From positions 124,001 to 188,000 of the forward strand of contig NZ_JAMYDU010000008.1 in assembly GCF_024138395.1 (NCBI RefSeq): 64,000 nt of DNA. The letters run 5' to 3'. Positions 1-9,295 of this stretch are shown piece after piece. The notes beneath the pieces are model-generated. The model searched no databases. It saw only the letters and a list, made by a program, of their open reading frames with translations, and had not been told where the DNA came from. The position numbers were made by a program, and so were the translations under genes. Numbering within the stretch: position 1 is the stretch's first letter; every line of letters starts with the position of its first letter. This stretch comes from Pseudomonas mandelii (GTDB taxonomy: Bacteria; Pseudomonadota; Gammaproteobacteria; Pseudomonadales; Pseudomonadaceae).

Positions 1-1
1 G

Positions 2-1786
2 TGGTTGGGCAAGGCGAAGGGCGATGGCTTCGACAAACTCGACCTGCTGGAGCGCCTGCTGCCAATCTACGGCGAAATCCTCGGTCGCCTCGCCGCCCAA
101 GGCGTGGAGTGGGTGCAGATCGACGAACCGATCCTGACCCTCGACCTGCCACAGGCCTGGAAAAACGCCTTCGAGCGCGCTTATCACATCCTTCAATATT
201 CGCCGCTGAAAAAACTCGTGGCGACTTACTTCAGTGGCTTGGAAGACAACCTCGGCCTGGCTGTCAGCCTGCCAGTGCAAGGCTTGCACATAGACGCGGT
301 GCGCGCGCCGGATCAACTTGGCCAAGTACTGGATCGCCTGCCGACTTACAAAATTCTCTCGGTGGGCCTGGTCAATGGTCGCAACGTCTGGCGTTGCGAA
401 TTGGAGCAAGTCCTCGCGCAACTGCAGCCGGCTCAGGAGCGCTTTGGCGATAACTTGTGGGTCAGCAGTTCCTGCTCGCTGCTGCACAGCCCGGTGGACC
501 TGGACCGTGAAGACAAACTCGATCCGGAACTGAAAAGCTGGCTGGCGTTTGCCGTGCAGAAGTGCGGTGAAATCGCCGTGCTGCGTGATGCCCTCAACGA
601 TCCGCAATCGCCCAAGGTACAAACCGCCCTGGCCGAAAGCCGCGCCATTGCGGCCAGTCGCGCCCAATCTCCGCGTATCCACAAAGCGGATGTTCAGGCC
701 CGAATCAACGCCATCGGCTCAGCGGACAGCCAACGCCACTCGCCGTTTGCCAAACGCATCGAACAACAACAGGCACGGCTGAAACTGCCGGCGTTCCCGA
801 CCACTACCATCGGCTCGTTCCCGCAGACGGGTTCGATCCGTCTGGCGCGCCAGGCCTTCAAGCAAGGCAAGCTGTCGGCCAACGATTACACCGATGCCAT
901 GCACAGCGAAATCCGCCACGCCGTGCAAATCCAGGAACGCCTGGGCCTGGACGTATTGGTACACGGTGAAGCCGAGCGCAACGACATGGTCGAGTACTTC
1001 GCCGAACAGCTTGAGGGTTATGCATTCACCCGGTTCGGCTGGGTTCAGAGCTACGGTTCGCGCTGCGTCAAACCGGCGATCATTTACGGCGACTTGAGCC
1101 GTCCAAAGCCGATGACGGTCGACTGGATCACCTATGCCCAGAGCCTGACCGACAAGGTGATGAAAGGTATGCTCACCGGTCCCGTGACCATGCTGATGTG
1201 GTCGTTCCCGCGCGAAGACGTCTCGCGCAAAATTCAGGCGCAGCAACTGGCCTTGGCCTTGCGCGATGAAGTGGTGGACCTGGAAAACGCCGGCATCAAG
1301 ATCGTGCAGATCGACGAAGCCGCGTTCCGCGAAGGGCTGCCGCTACGCCGGGCGCAATGGCAGGAATACCTCGACTGGGCGGTTCAAGCCTTCCGCCTGA
1401 GTGCTTCGGGCGTGCGCGACGAAACCCAGATCCACACCCACATGTGCTACAGCGAATTCAACGACGTGATCCAGTCCATCGCGGCCATGGACGCCGACGT
1501 GATCACCATCGAAACCTCGCGCTCGGACATGGAACTGCTGGAAGCCTTCGAAGCGTTCGACTACCCGAACGACATCGGCCCGGGCGTCTATGACATCCAC
1601 TCACCACGGGTGCCGGACACGGCCGAGATGGTGAAGTTGATGAGCAAAGCGGTGAAGCGGATTCCGGCAGAGCGGTTGTGGGTCAATCCCGATTGTGGGT
1701 TGAAGACTCGCGCGTGGCCGGAGACTGAGGCGGCGTTGGTGAACATGGTGGCGGCGGCGCGGCAGTTGCGCAGTCAGTTGGCTTGA
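2..1786 (+). CDS. metE: Cobalamin-independent methionine synthase, C-terminal part
   Basis: MetE transfers the methyl group of 5-methyltetrahydropteroyl-triglutamate to homocysteine, the last step of methionine synthesis without B12. The reading frame is open from the first bases of the window, so the 5' end lies outside; about 594 residues are present of a family length near 760. Visible family hallmarks are the [10 protein letters not shown] segment that opens the catalytic C-terminal barrel, the zinc-ligand motif HTHMCYSEF (His-x-Cys) and the last zinc cysteine in NPDCGLKTR near the C-terminus. It ends with TGA at 1784-1786. The next gene converges on it. No hairpin terminator is obvious in the short space between them. 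Identity is very secure; only the missing start is a limitation. Confidence 0.97.
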   Translation, partial: WLGKAKGDGFDKLDLLERLLPIYGEILGRLAAQGVEWVQIDEPILTLDLPQAWKNAFERAYHILQYSPLKKLVATYFSGLEDNLGLAVSLPVQGLHIDAVRAPDQLGQVLDRLPTYKILSVGLVNGRNVWRCELEQVLAQLQPAQERFGDNLWVSSSCSLLHSPVDLDREDKLDPELKSWLAFAVQKCGEIAVLRDALNDPQSPKVQTALAESRAIAASRAQSPRIHKADVQARINAIGSADSQRHSPFAKRIEQQQARLKLPAFPTTTIGSFPQTGSIRLARQAFKQGKLSANDYTDAMHSEIRHAVQIQERLGLDVLVHGEAERNDMVEYFAEQLEGYAFTRFGWVQSYGSRCVKPAIIYGDLSRPKPMTVDWITYAQSLTDKVMKGMLTGPVTMLMWSFPREDVSRKIQAQQLALALRDEVVDLENAGIKIVQIDEAAFREGLPLRRAQWQEYLDWAVQAFRLSASGVRDETQIHTHMCYSEFNDVIQSIAAMDADVITIETSRSDMELLEAFEAFDYPNDIGPGVYDIHSPRVPDTAEMVKLMSKAVKRIPAERLWVNPDCGLKTRAWPETEAALVNMVAAARQLRSQLA

Positions 1787-1862
1787 GCTGTGGCGCGGGG
1801 GGCTTGTCGGAACTTGCGTTCCCCCACCCCCCACTGACCACCTAGTGTTCAGGCGTTTTTTG

Positions 1863-2330
1863 TCAAAGCTGTTTAAAGTCCACGTCATCCAGATACACCG
1901 GCCCTTTATTGGCAAAAGGATCGGACGGTACCGAAAAGCGTATTTCGGCCTCTTTCACCCCAAGTAACAATTCGCCGCGGTAGCTGACCGTATTCGAGGT
2001 GGGGTTGATCCCGGCCATGCTGAAATCATGTTGAACCGGTACACCGCTGGCATCGAATCCCGTGATGATAAACAGCACGAAAGCGTGAATCAGCGGGTCG
2101 GGTGGCCCTTCGTGCTCGATGGATTGCGGGGCGATGGCAGTGAAACTCAAGGTGAATGTTCCGGGCTTGGCGTTAGCTCGGGTAAATAACAGTTGGCCGG
2201 TGCTCCTGCCACCCGCCAGTCGCGCTTTGTAACTACCGCCGTAGTGAACTACGTTGGCCGGTGTGTTGAAAGCTTGCACCGTCCAATGAGTGAAGTCCTT
2301 GGTTTCGAAATCACCGTTGAGAATGGGCAT
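1863..2330 (-). CDS. Small jelly-roll / carbohydrate-binding-like protein, unknown function
   Basis: A 155-residue protein beginning MPILNGDFETKDFTHW. NGDFE at the start and a C-terminal YLDDVDF strand are typical of jelly-roll modules of the CBM-like or PEP-CTERM-associated kind, in which the first strand carries N-G-x-F-E and the last strand D-D. No signal peptide or lipobox is visible, so it is either cytoplasmic or exported by an unrecognised route. It stands alone, convergent with metE and divergent from the hydrolase at 2556. Its upstream region holds a 22-base near-perfect palindrome of LuxR-box type (2390-2411), related to the elements before the two long unknown genes near 58 and 61 kb. 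Its C-terminal style resembles the last ~100 residues of the 783-residue protein. Function is not assignable from sequence. Confidence 0.75.
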   Translation of the reverse strand: MPILNGDFETKDFTHWTVQAFNTPANVVHYGGSYKARLAGGRSTGQLLFTRANAKPGTFTLSFTAIAPQSIEHEGPPDPLIHAFVLFIITGFDASGVPVQHDFSMAGINPTSNTVSYRGELLLGVKEAEIRFSVPSDPFANKGPVYLDDVDFKQL

Positions 2331-2389
2331 TTCAGGCGTCCTTATGTTCGAGTGAGAGCATCATCAAATTCCTTGGATGGATTCCCGGT

Positions 2390-2411
2390 CTACTGTCAGA
2401 TCTGATAGTAG
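2390..2411. promoter_or_regulatory. Palindromic lux-box-like operator
   Basis: The 22 bases read CTACTGTCAGA followed by TCTGATAGTAG, a palindrome with a single mismatched pair and an AGATCT core. The inner 16 bases (2393-2408) fit the CT-N12-AG rule known for las/rhl and PhzR boxes. It begins 60 bases upstream of the minus-strand start at 2330 and lies 145 bases before the divergent hydrolase. A GACCGTTCATC-like stretch flanks it on the distal side, as it does at 58.4 kb. No LuxR or LuxI gene is in the window. The identity of the regulator is inferred, not shown. Confidence 0.55.
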
Positions 2412-2555
2412 TGATGAACGGTCGACTGTTTGGGTACTCCTGTCGTAATGACCACTCGGCACAATTCATCAAACTGTCACGTAACTGTGGCAGCGCGCTT
2501 GAACAAACTTCATCAGACTCGCGTTCTACTCGAGTTCTGCGTTTCGGTGTTTTTC

Positions 2556-3590
2556 ATGCGTGCACGATTTTTATCCACAGTGGTCTTTCTGGCCGCTGTG
2601 TTATTCAATTTTCCGTCTCTTGCGGCGTCTCGTTGCGATGTCAATGTTCCGACCGAGCGGGTCGATCTCGAGCAGGTGAGCCTGGCCTATCAGAGTATTG
2701 GCCGTGCCTCGGACCCTGCGTTGTTGCTGGTGATGGGTCTGGGCGGGCAGTTGATTCACTGGCCGGACGAGGTGGTGGTTGCGCTGTGTCAGCAGGGGTT
2801 TCGGGTGATTCGCTATGACAATCGCGATGTGGGCCTCTCGACTTGGCGGCAGACGCCTATCGAGGCCAACCTGACCTTCGAAGTGCTGCGCTACAAACTC
2901 GGTTTGCCGGTATCGGCGCCGTATACCCTGACCGACATGGCCGACGATGCCTTTGGGCTGATGGATGCCTTGCACGTCGAGCAATTCCACGTACTGGGCG
3001 CCAGCATGGGCGGGATGATCGCTCAGCATATGGCGGCCATGGCACCGCAGCGTGTCGAGAGCCTGACGTTGCTGATGACCAGTTCGGGTGCCGAAGGTTT
3101 GCCGGCGCCGAGTGCGGCGCTGCTGCAGTTACTCGCGCGACGCGGCGCGCCGAATCGCGAAGTGGCGCTGGAGCAACAGGCCGATTTGCTGGCGGCGCTG
3201 GGCAGCCCGGCGGTGAGCGATGACCGGCAGGCGTTGTTGCAGCAGGCGGCGCAATCCTATGACCGGGCGTTCAACCCGGAGGGCGTGAAGCGTCAGATCA
3301 TGGCCATCCTCGCCGAACGGAGTCGGGTGGCGCTGCTTAATCAATTGCGGGTGCCGACGCTGGTGGTTCACGGCACTGCCGATCCGTTGTTGCCGGTGAT
3401 GCATGGCGTGCACCTGGCGGCACACATTCGCGGCAGCCAATTGAAGCTGATCCCGGGGCTGGCTCATCGTTTTCAAGAGGCGTTCAAGGCGCCATTGTTG
3501 GCGGCAGTGTTGCCGTATTTGCAGGCCCATCGCGAAGATACCTCGCATTGGGCGCAGATCGATCCAGTGGCCGAACACAATCTTCTATAA
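2556..3590 (+). CDS. Exported alpha/beta hydrolase
   Basis: A 344-residue alpha/beta-hydrolase-fold protein. The start at 2556 ([20 protein letters not shown]) was chosen over the longer open frame because it gives a clean signal peptide ending near SLAAS. The nucleophile elbow is GASMGG with Ser150. The acid is probably Asp276 in VVHGTADP and the general base His304 in GLAHRF, in the order and spacing usual for the fold. The oxyanion strand [10 protein letters not shown] lies near residue 60. Members of this group act as esterases, lipases or C-C hydrolases in the periplasm or outside the cell; the substrate cannot be read from sequence. It stands alone, divergent from the jelly-roll gene, and a REP pair follows its stop. 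Confidence 0.85.
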   Translation: MRARFLSTVVFLAAVLFNFPSLAASRCDVNVPTERVDLEQVSLAYQSIGRASDPALLLVMGLGGQLIHWPDEVVVALCQQGFRVIRYDNRDVGLSTWRQTPIEANLTFEVLRYKLGLPVSAPYTLTDMADDAFGLMDALHVEQFHVLGASMGGMIAQHMAAMAPQRVESLTLLMTSSGAEGLPAPSAALLQLLARRGAPNREVALEQQADLLAALGSPAVSDDRQALLQQAAQSYDRAFNPEGVKRQIMAILAERSRVALLNQLRVPTLVVHGTADPLLPVMHGVHLAAHIRGSQLKLIPGLAHRFQEAFKAPLLAAVLPYLQAHREDTSHWAQIDPVAEHNLL

Positions 3591-3604
3591 CCCCCAAATC
3601 CAAA

Positions 3605-3692
3605 CTGTGGGAGCGAGCCTGCTCGCGATGGCGGACCAGTCGGTATTGATGAAACAGATTGACCGCTATCGCGAGCAGGCTCGCTCCCACAG
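3605..3692. repeat. REP pair (BIME), GTGGGAGCGAGC class
   Basis: Two inverted REP units (CTGTGGGAGCGAGCCTGCTC and its complement at 3673-3692) enclose about 45 bases. The pair sits between the convergent hydrolase and DUF6124 genes, where it can fold into a long hairpin and may serve as an end-of-transcript structure for both. Confidence 0.85.
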
Positions 3693-3718
3693 GTTTAGGT
3701 TCTCCGACAGGTCAGGTT

Positions 3719-4075
3719 TTACGTTGGAACGAAGTTATCCAGCATCCGGTTCACTGCCAGTTCACCCAACATGACGGAGTTCTGGATGCCAAGCACGGTG
3801 TTGCGCTGCGAGCCATTCAGCAGCCCCGCGAAATCGCTCAACATCACGCTCGCCGCCGCCAGCGATTCGCAGGCGCTGACCAGCAGGGTTTCGTTATCGG
3901 CTTCGGGGGCGACGGAGTAAAGGGTGCTGGGTTTGCGTGGGGTGTCTTTGGGAATTTCCGGTTTGAGGTAGTAATCGAGGGCGCGGTCGGCGGCTTCGTT
4001 GAGCTTTTTGGAGCTTGGGGTTTCGTACGGGGAAACGTCGTCGGTTTCCGGTGGATTTGGTGTGATTTTGAACAT
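3719..4075 (-). CDS. DUF6124-type protein
   Basis: A 118-residue protein of a Pseudomonas-specific family with no known function. I place it in DUF6124 from the opening MFKITPNPPETD, the SKKLNEAADRALD helix and the C-terminal segment ACESLAAASVMLSDFAGLL followed by MLGELAVNRMLD. The start at 4075 is set by an AGGAG ribosome-binding site about 10 bases upstream; the longer open frame beyond it has no family similarity. A second copy of this gene in the window (53.3-55.8 kb) is split by an IS66-family element, so this intact copy serves as the reference for reading that relic. The protein is soluble and probably helical in its second half. It has no operon partner. Confidence 0.8.
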   Translation of the reverse strand: MFKITPNPPETDDVSPYETPSSKKLNEAADRALDYYLKPEIPKDTPRKPSTLYSVAPEADNETLLVSACESLAAASVMLSDFAGLLNGSQRNTVLGIQNSVMLGELAVNRMLDNFVPT

Positions 4076-4619
4076 TGGATTGGAACTCCTGTTAGTAGAG
4101 CTGCAACCTGTCTCGCTACTAAACGGAAGGGTGGCAGCTGTGCGCAAGTTAGTAGACCGGCCCCAATCCAAAACCGGCGCGCCCGAAGGCACCATGCGCA
4201 CAGCCACCATCAAGTGCAGGCGAATGCCTGCTGGATGACACTTATGCGGTCGGTTGGAAAAAGCCGGGCTACTAAACCCGATCACTGGGAATCAGTGACA
4301 CGAACCAAGTTACCGACGGGCCTCCAGGCGCACAAGCCGGCGGATTCTGACGTGGTTGTAGGCGATGGCGCAAGGCGCTGTAGCTTTCAGGAAGTAACGC
4401 TAAACAGAACTAAACACGCCCTCCCAAACACCCCAATACCTGTGGGAGCCGGGCTTGCCCGCGATGACGGCCTTCCAGACGACATCTGCAGTGACTGACA
4501 CGTCGCCATCGCGGGCAAGCCCGGCTCCCACAGGGATCGTGGAACGGCTGCCACACAGGCTCAGCCTTCGGGTGTATCGTTCAAACTTTCCGGCGCGACC
4601 CAAGCCTGCGAGGTGTGTG
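4076..4619. other. Intergenic region between divergent DUF6124 and FrnE-like genes
   Basis: This 544-base stretch holds the promoter region of the DUF6124 gene at its left, a REP pair at 4440-4534 and the short upstream region of the oxidoreductase gene. The part from 4100 to 4430 shows no gene, RNA fold or repeat that I can support; its open frames are short and unlike coding sequence of this genome. Confidence 0.5.
4440..4534. repeat. REP pair (BIME)
   Basis: CTGTGGGAGCCGGGCTTGCC and its inverted copy enclose about 40 bases. This is the GGGCTTGCCCGCGAT class that recurs through the window. Confidence 0.85.
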
Positions 4620-5285
4620 ATGAGTACTCCCCTGAAAATCGATTTCGTCAGCGACGTTTCCTGCCCCTGGTGCGTTGTCGGCCTGTATAGCCTGACCCGT
4701 GCCCTGGATATGCTCGGCGACGAAGTCCAGGCCGAGATCCGTTTCCAGCCGTTCGAACTGAACCCGAAGATGGGCCCCGAAGGCCAGAACATCACCGAAC
4801 ACATCAGCGAAAAGTACGGCTCGACGCCTGAGCAATCGCAGAAGAACCGCGAAATGATCCGCGCGCGTGGCGCCGAGGTCGGGTTTGCCTTTCGCACGGA
4901 TGGCAACAGCCGCATCTACAACACGTTCGATGCTCACCGCTTGCTGCACTGGGCGGGGCTGGAAGGGTTGCAGTTCAACCTGAAAGACGCATTGTTCAAG
5001 GCGTACTTCACCGACGGTGGCAATCCGTCCGATCACAAGCAATTGGCGCAGATCGCCGAAAGCGTGGGACTGGACCGGCAGCGGGCCGAGGCGATCCTGG
5101 CGTCCGATGAATTCGCCAAAGAGGTTCGCGAAGAAGAACAGTTGTGGTTATCGCGCGGCGTGAGTTCGGTGCCGACGGTGGTGTTTAACGGGCAGTACGC
5201 CGTCAGTGGCGGGCAGCCGGTGGAGACGTTTGTCGGTGCGATTCGCCAGATCATGAGTGAGGCCAAGGGCGGAACCGTGAGCTGA
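4620..5285 (+). CDS. FrnE-like DsbA-family thiol oxidoreductase
   Basis: A 221-residue thioredoxin-fold protein of the FrnE/2-hydroxychromene-2-carboxylate isomerase branch of the DsbA superfamily. The redox motif is SCPWC (Cys15, Cys18) near the N-terminus, followed by the helical insertion and, near the C-terminus, the cis-Pro loop SSVPTVVFNGQYAVSGGQP. There is no signal peptide, so it acts in the cytosol. Family members are disulfide oxidoreductases or isomerases linked to oxidative-stress tolerance. The start at 4620 (MSTPLKIDF) begins the conserved first strand; the longer frame runs back through the REP pair and is not coding. In related pseudomonads it lies beside glpM and aauRS, as here. 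The function class is secure, the substrate unknown. Confidence 0.85.
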   Translation: MSTPLKIDFVSDVSCPWCVVGLYSLTRALDMLGDEVQAEIRFQPFELNPKMGPEGQNITEHISEKYGSTPEQSQKNREMIRARGAEVGFAFRTDGNSRIYNTFDAHRLLHWAGLEGLQFNLKDALFKAYFTDGGNPSDHKQLAQIAESVGLDRQRAEAILASDEFAKEVREEEQLWLSRGVSSVPTVVFNGQYAVSGGQPVETFVGAIRQIMSEAKGGTVS

Positions 5286-5328
5286 TTTGTGGCAACCTAA
5301 ATGCGATATGCCGCCCCGCCACAAAACT

Positions 5329-5475
5329 TGTAGCAGCTGCCGAGCCTGCGAGGCTGCGTTCGACGGCGTAGCCGTCGTGAAATCAGGCAACGCGCTATTT
5401 CGGGTAACTCCGGATAAACAGTTGGCGAGGACTTCGTCCTCGAACGCAGCCTCGCAGGCTCGGCAGCTGCTACAG
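5329..5475. repeat. Long inverted repeat (BIME), GTAGCAGCTGCCGAGCC class
   Basis: Arms TGTAGCAGCTGCCGAGCCTG and its inverted copy extend for about 35 bases each, with further GACGGCGTAGCCGTC and GAGGACTTCGTCCTC mini-hairpins inside. It fills most of the gap between the convergent FrnE-like and glpM genes. The same class occurs at 19075 and 44609. Confidence 0.85.
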
Positions 5476-5505
5476 GTGGCCTATATTTCGGGCAGGATCA
5501 GAGTC

Positions 5506-5844
5506 TCAAGCGTGCAAGCGAACCCAAACACTGACTAACACCGTCGCCGCCATCAACCACGCCACTGCCGCCACTGCCAACGAAGCCTCCAGCCGCATCC
5601 GGTCGACCATCACGTACAAGGTCGCCAGGTAGACGAAGTACGGAATGATCGACCACATGCCAAACACGATGGTGGTTTTCAAATCATCCAGCGAACGCCC
5701 TTTACCAACGATGTAATGAGCGATTAGCGCAAAGGTCGGAAACAGCGGCACCAAACCTGCGATGTAATAGTTTTTGGTCTTGGCCAGCATGGCCAGAATC
5801 ACCACCACCGCTGCACCCAGGGTCGCTTTGAAAATCAGGTCCAT
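5506..5844 (-). CDS. glpM: GlpM family membrane protein
   Basis: A 112-residue, very hydrophobic protein with about four membrane segments (roughly residues 3-20, 28-46, 60-80 and 88-108). It matches the GlpM family, named in Pseudomonas for a membrane protein reported to influence alginate production and glycerol metabolism; its biochemical role is not established. Its ATG overlaps the stop of aauR by one base (TGATG), so it is translationally coupled to the two-component genes. This arrangement is seen in other pseudomonads. Small size and simple composition limit confidence in function but not in the family call. Confidence 0.8.
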   Translation of the reverse strand: MDLIFKATLGAAVVVILAMLAKTKNYYIAGLVPLFPTFALIAHYIVGKGRSLDDLKTTIVFGMWSIIPYFVYLATLYVMVDRMRLEASLAVAAVAWLMAATVLVSVWVRLHA

Positions 5845-7172
5845 CAGTGGCTCAGCCCGTATTTCTTCACTTTGTCGAACAGCGTGGTCTTGGCCATCCC
5901 CAGTTCCAGACTGGCCTGGGTCAGGTTGCCACCGCTGCGCTGCAAGGCGTCGCTGAGCAGGTTGCGTTCGAAGGCTTCCACCGCTTCGGCGAAGGCCAGG
6001 CCCTGATTGCTGCCATTGGTGCCGGATTTTTTGAAGGCCGGCAGGCCCAATGCGAAACGCTCGGCGACGTTGCGCAGTTCGCGCACGTTGCCTGGCCAGT
6101 CGTGGCTCATCAGGTTCGACAGGGTCTGGTTATCCAGTTCCGGCACCACGCGGTCGAAGCGCAGGGATGACTGCTGCAAAAAGTGTTCGAACAGTTGCAG
6201 GATGTCTTCGCGGCGTTCGCGCAGCGGCGGCAGTTCCAGGGTCACCACGTTCAGGCGGTAATACAGATCGCTGCGAAACTCGCCGGCCTTGCTCGATTGA
6301 TCCAGGTCGGACTTGGTCGCGGCGATCACCCGGCAATCCACCGCCACGCTCTGGTTCGAGCCGAGGCGTTCAAGGGTGCGTTCCTGCAACACCCGCAGCA
6401 GTTTGATCTGCAATGGCAGCGGCATACTTTCCACTTCGTCGAGGAACAGTGTGCCGCCGTCGGCATGTTCGATCTTGCCGATCCGCCGCTTGCCGGCACC
6501 GGTGAAGGCGTTGGCCTCGTGGCCGAAGATCTCGCTTTCGAACAGGTTCTCCGGCAGGCCACCGCAGTTCAGCGCGACGAACTGTTTGGTGTGCCGGCGA
6601 CTGAAGTCGTGCAGGCAGCGCGCAACCAATTCTTTACCGGTGCCGGTCTCGCCTTCGATCAGCACGTTGGCCGAGGTATCGGCGACGTTGGCGATCAGTT
6701 CCCGCAGGTTCTGCATGGCCGGCGAGCGCCCGATGATCCGGCCTTCGAGGGAATCCCGCTCGAACAGTTGTCGACGTAATGACGACACTTCCCGCGCCAG
6801 GCTGCGTTGTTCCAGCGCGCGGCGAGCGACGTCCACCAAGCGTTCGGGGGAGAAGGGTTTCTCCATGAAGTCGTAGGCGCCTTTTTGCATTGCGCCGACG
6901 GCCATCGAGATGTCGCCGTGCCCGGTAATCAGCACCACTGGCAGGCTGCGATCGCGGGCCTTGAGCCGGGTCAGCAGTTCCAGGCCATCGATGCCCGGCA
7001 GGCGGATGTCGCTGATGACGATGCCTGCGAAGTTATCGCCGACTCGCTCCAGCGCTTCTTCGGCGCTGCCGACGCCCACGCAGGGAATGTCTTCCAGGGT
7101 CAGCGCCTGTTGACAACCGAGTAGCACATGGGGGTCGTCTTCGACGATCAGCACACTAAGGTCGTTGTTCAT
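5844..7172 (-). CDS. aauR: AauR-type sigma54-dependent response regulator
   Basis: A 442-residue NtrC/DctD-family activator. Residues 1-120 are a receiver domain with acidic pocket Glu11-Asp12-Asp13, phospho-acceptor Asp55 and Lys105. Residues ~140-370 are the AAA+ sigma54-interaction domain with Walker A GETGTGK (174-180) and Walker B TLFLDE (241-246). The C-terminus holds a Fis-type helix-turn-helix (LTQASLELGMAKTTLFDKV). The sigma54 contact loop reads NAFTGA at 221-226 instead of GAFTGA. It overlaps aauS by four bases (ATGA) and couples to glpM. Beside aatJQMP it is the ortholog of P. putida AauR, which activates uptake and use of glutamate, aspartate and their amides. The start at 7172 (MNNDLSVLIVEDD) is where the receiver begins. 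Confidence 0.9.
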   Translation of the reverse strand: MNNDLSVLIVEDDPHVLLGCQQALTLEDIPCVGVGSAEEALERVGDNFAGIVISDIRLPGIDGLELLTRLKARDRSLPVVLITGHGDISMAVGAMQKGAYDFMEKPFSPERLVDVARRALEQRSLAREVSSLRRQLFERDSLEGRIIGRSPAMQNLRELIANVADTSANVLIEGETGTGKELVARCLHDFSRRHTKQFVALNCGGLPENLFESEIFGHEANAFTGAGKRRIGKIEHADGGTLFLDEVESMPLPLQIKLLRVLQERTLERLGSNQSVAVDCRVIAATKSDLDQSSKAGEFRSDLYYRLNVVTLELPPLRERREDILQLFEHFLQQSSLRFDRVVPELDNQTLSNLMSHDWPGNVRELRNVAERFALGLPAFKKSGTNGSNQGLAFAEAVEAFERNLLSDALQRSGGNLTQASLELGMAKTTLFDKVKKYGLSH

Positions 7173-9070
7173 ATTGGCTCGGCGGGAGTGGGGCTTACCA
7201 ACGGTAAACTGAGGACGAAGGTGGTGCCACCGCTGGCCGGGTGTTCGACACCCAGATGCCCGCCGGTGGCGGCGGCCAGGCTGGCTGAAAGCGTCAGGCC
7301 GAGGCCCAGGCCTTGTTCGCCGGGTTTGGTGGTGAAGAACGGTTCGAACAGATGCTTGCGCGCTTCGGCATCGATGCCGTGGCCATTGTCGCGCACCCGC
7401 AGGCGATATTTGCCGTCGAACTCCTCGCCTTCGAGCCACAACGCCGGTTGGGGCTGCGATTGCATGGCGTCGAGCGCGTTGCCGATCAGGTTGACCAGGA
7501 TCTGCTCCAGACGCGTCTGGTCGATCTGCACCTGCACGTCAGCAAAGTCGCGATGCAATTGCAGATGCACGCTGTCCATCCGGCTGCCCAGCAATTGCAG
7601 GGCGGCGTCCACAGCCTTGCCAAGGCTGGCCTGGCCCTTGTCATCGCCGCGTCGGGCGAAGGAACGCAAGCTGGCGGTGATCCGGCCCATGCGGTCGATC
7701 AATTCATTGATGGTCTTGAGGTTGGTGCTGGCCACATCCAGCTGACCGCGTTCCAGAAAACGCACGGTATTGCCGGACAAGGTCCGCAAGGCGGCCAGCG
7801 GCTGGTTCAATTCGTGGGCGATGCTGGTGGACATCTGACCGATGGCGGCCAGCTTACCGGCCTGGACCAGTTCATCCTGGGCGCGGCGCAACGTCTCTTC
7901 CGCCTGCCGGCGTTCACGGATCTGGCCCTTGAGCCGTTCGTTGCTGGCGCGCAGGTCGGTGGTGCGTTCGGTAATCCGACGCTCCAGTTGATTGTTGGCT
8001 TCCTGCAAGGCTTCCCGCGCCGCGAGACGGGTGGCGATCACTTTACGCCGCTCGTTCCAGGCGATCAGCAGAAACGCCACCAGGGCAAACGCCACCGCCA
8101 CCAGAATCCCCTGATTGATCGCTTCACGCCGCAAATCCTGCAGGGGGGTGAGCAGGGTGAAATTCCATGGTGTGTCGCTCAGTGGCCGGGTTTGCGAGAG
8201 GTAGCTGATGTTTTCTTCATCGGACATCAATTCGCTATTGGCGGGGAAGGTCAGTTTTTCCTCGCCTTCGGCGAGTTTCTCTCGCGCCAGCGGTTGCAGT
8301 TCATTCAGCGGAAACCAGTAGTACTGCAGGCTACGCGCCAGTTTTTCCTTGGTTTCCTCGCTCAATGGCACAACCGATTTAAGCCGCCGCGCCGGATCGC
8401 TGGAGAGAATGATGATGCCGTTCTCGTCGCTGACGAAGGCTTCCAGGCGCGCACGCTGCCAGCGTTCTTCCATGGCTTCGAGGCGGACCTTGACCACGGC
8501 GACGCCGATGATCTTGCCGTGCTCTTCCAGGCCATGAGCCAGGTAATAGCCGGGTTCGCCACTGGTGCTGCCGATGCCGTAGAAACGCCCCGGCTGACCG
8601 CGCACGGCGTTCTGGAAATAGGCACGGAAGGACAGGTCTTCACCCAGATAACTGTCGACATCGCGCCAGTTGCTGGTGGCCAGTACGCGACCGGTGGTGT
8701 CCATCACATAGATGGCCCGACTGCGGCTGCGCCGGTTCAGGCCTTCAAGGTATTCGTTGACCGTCTGCCGGTGTTCCGGCGACGTGTCGGCCAGCAGTTT
8801 GGAAACACTGGATTCGAGTTCCAGCAAACTGGGCAGGTAGGTGTACTTGCTAATCTCGCTCTCGACGGCGCGGGCGTGCAGTTCCAGCTGACGCTGGCCA
8901 TTCTCGCTGAGGCTGCGAATCCCGTAGTGTTCACTGACCCAGAAGCCGATGTAACCCAATCCGATCATCAGGGCGATGATCAGCGGCGGCAGGAACAGAT
9001 GGCGAATCAATCGGGGTTTCACGGCGAGTGATGGCGGCGCTGCGCGATAAAGAGTGGAGTCGCATTTCAT
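7169..9070 (-). CDS. aauS: AauS-type sensor histidine kinase
   Basis: A DctB-like membrane sensor of 633 residues. A first membrane helix (about residues 25-45) and a second (about 320-339) bracket a ~270-residue periplasmic sensor region of the double-Cache (PAS-like) type found in DctB. A coiled coil (345-405) leads to the HisKA box with His419 or 420 in IAHELNQPL, then an ATPase domain with N-box NLIGNALDAM, DNGHGI, and GLGLGLTLS near the C-terminus. It phosphorylates AauR in response to acidic amino acids. The ATG at 9070 is preferred; a GTG directly before it at 9073 would add one residue. The stop overlaps the aauR start by four bases. Position next to aatJQMP matches P. putida. Confidence 0.88.
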   Translation of the reverse strand: MKCDSTLYRAAPPSLAVKPRLIRHLFLPPLIIALMIGLGYIGFWVSEHYGIRSLSENGQRQLELHARAVESEISKYTYLPSLLELESSVSKLLADTSPEHRQTVNEYLEGLNRRSRSRAIYVMDTTGRVLATSNWRDVDSYLGEDLSFRAYFQNAVRGQPGRFYGIGSTSGEPGYYLAHGLEEHGKIIGVAVVKVRLEAMEERWQRARLEAFVSDENGIIILSSDPARRLKSVVPLSEETKEKLARSLQYYWFPLNELQPLAREKLAEGEEKLTFPANSELMSDEENISYLSQTRPLSDTPWNFTLLTPLQDLRREAINQGILVAVAFALVAFLLIAWNERRKVIATRLAAREALQEANNQLERRITERTTDLRASNERLKGQIRERRQAEETLRRAQDELVQAGKLAAIGQMSTSIAHELNQPLAALRTLSGNTVRFLERGQLDVASTNLKTINELIDRMGRITASLRSFARRGDDKGQASLGKAVDAALQLLGSRMDSVHLQLHRDFADVQVQIDQTRLEQILVNLIGNALDAMQSQPQPALWLEGEEFDGKYRLRVRDNGHGIDAEARKHLFEPFFTTKPGEQGLGLGLTLSASLAAATGGHLGVEHPASGGTTFVLSLPLVSPTPAEPI

Positions 9071-9169
9071 CACAGATGCCTTGGGTCAACCACAACACAA
9101 ATATCCATATACCCACAGGGCCCCTGTGGAGACTGCTGTGTGGTGAGGGCGCAAACCCAATCGGATCTT

Positions 9170-9235
9170 GTAGGAGCCAGGCTTGTCGGCGAAGGCGTCC
9201 TTGAGTGCGCCTTCGCCGGCAAGCCTGGCTCCTAC
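9170..9235. repeat. REP pair (BIME)
   Basis: GTAGGAGCCAGGCTTGTCGG and its inverted copy enclose a short GCGTCC..GCGCC loop. It lies between aatP (converging stop at 9296) and the aauS start region. Confidence 0.8.
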
Positions 9236-9295
9236 GAAAAGCGGTTCACTCCCACACAAATCCGCTCCCACATTAGTTGGGGAGCGGTGCCTTTC

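Noticed and set aside
719..1246. Long open frame antisense to metE
   Set aside because: It lies entirely within the conserved metE coding sequence; such mirror frames are normal in GC-rich genomes, and it has no ribosome-binding site.
7313..9031. 572-residue frame antisense to aauS
   Set aside because: It is a shadow of the kinase gene: the kinase domains are all on the other strand and the shadow has no recognisable motif.
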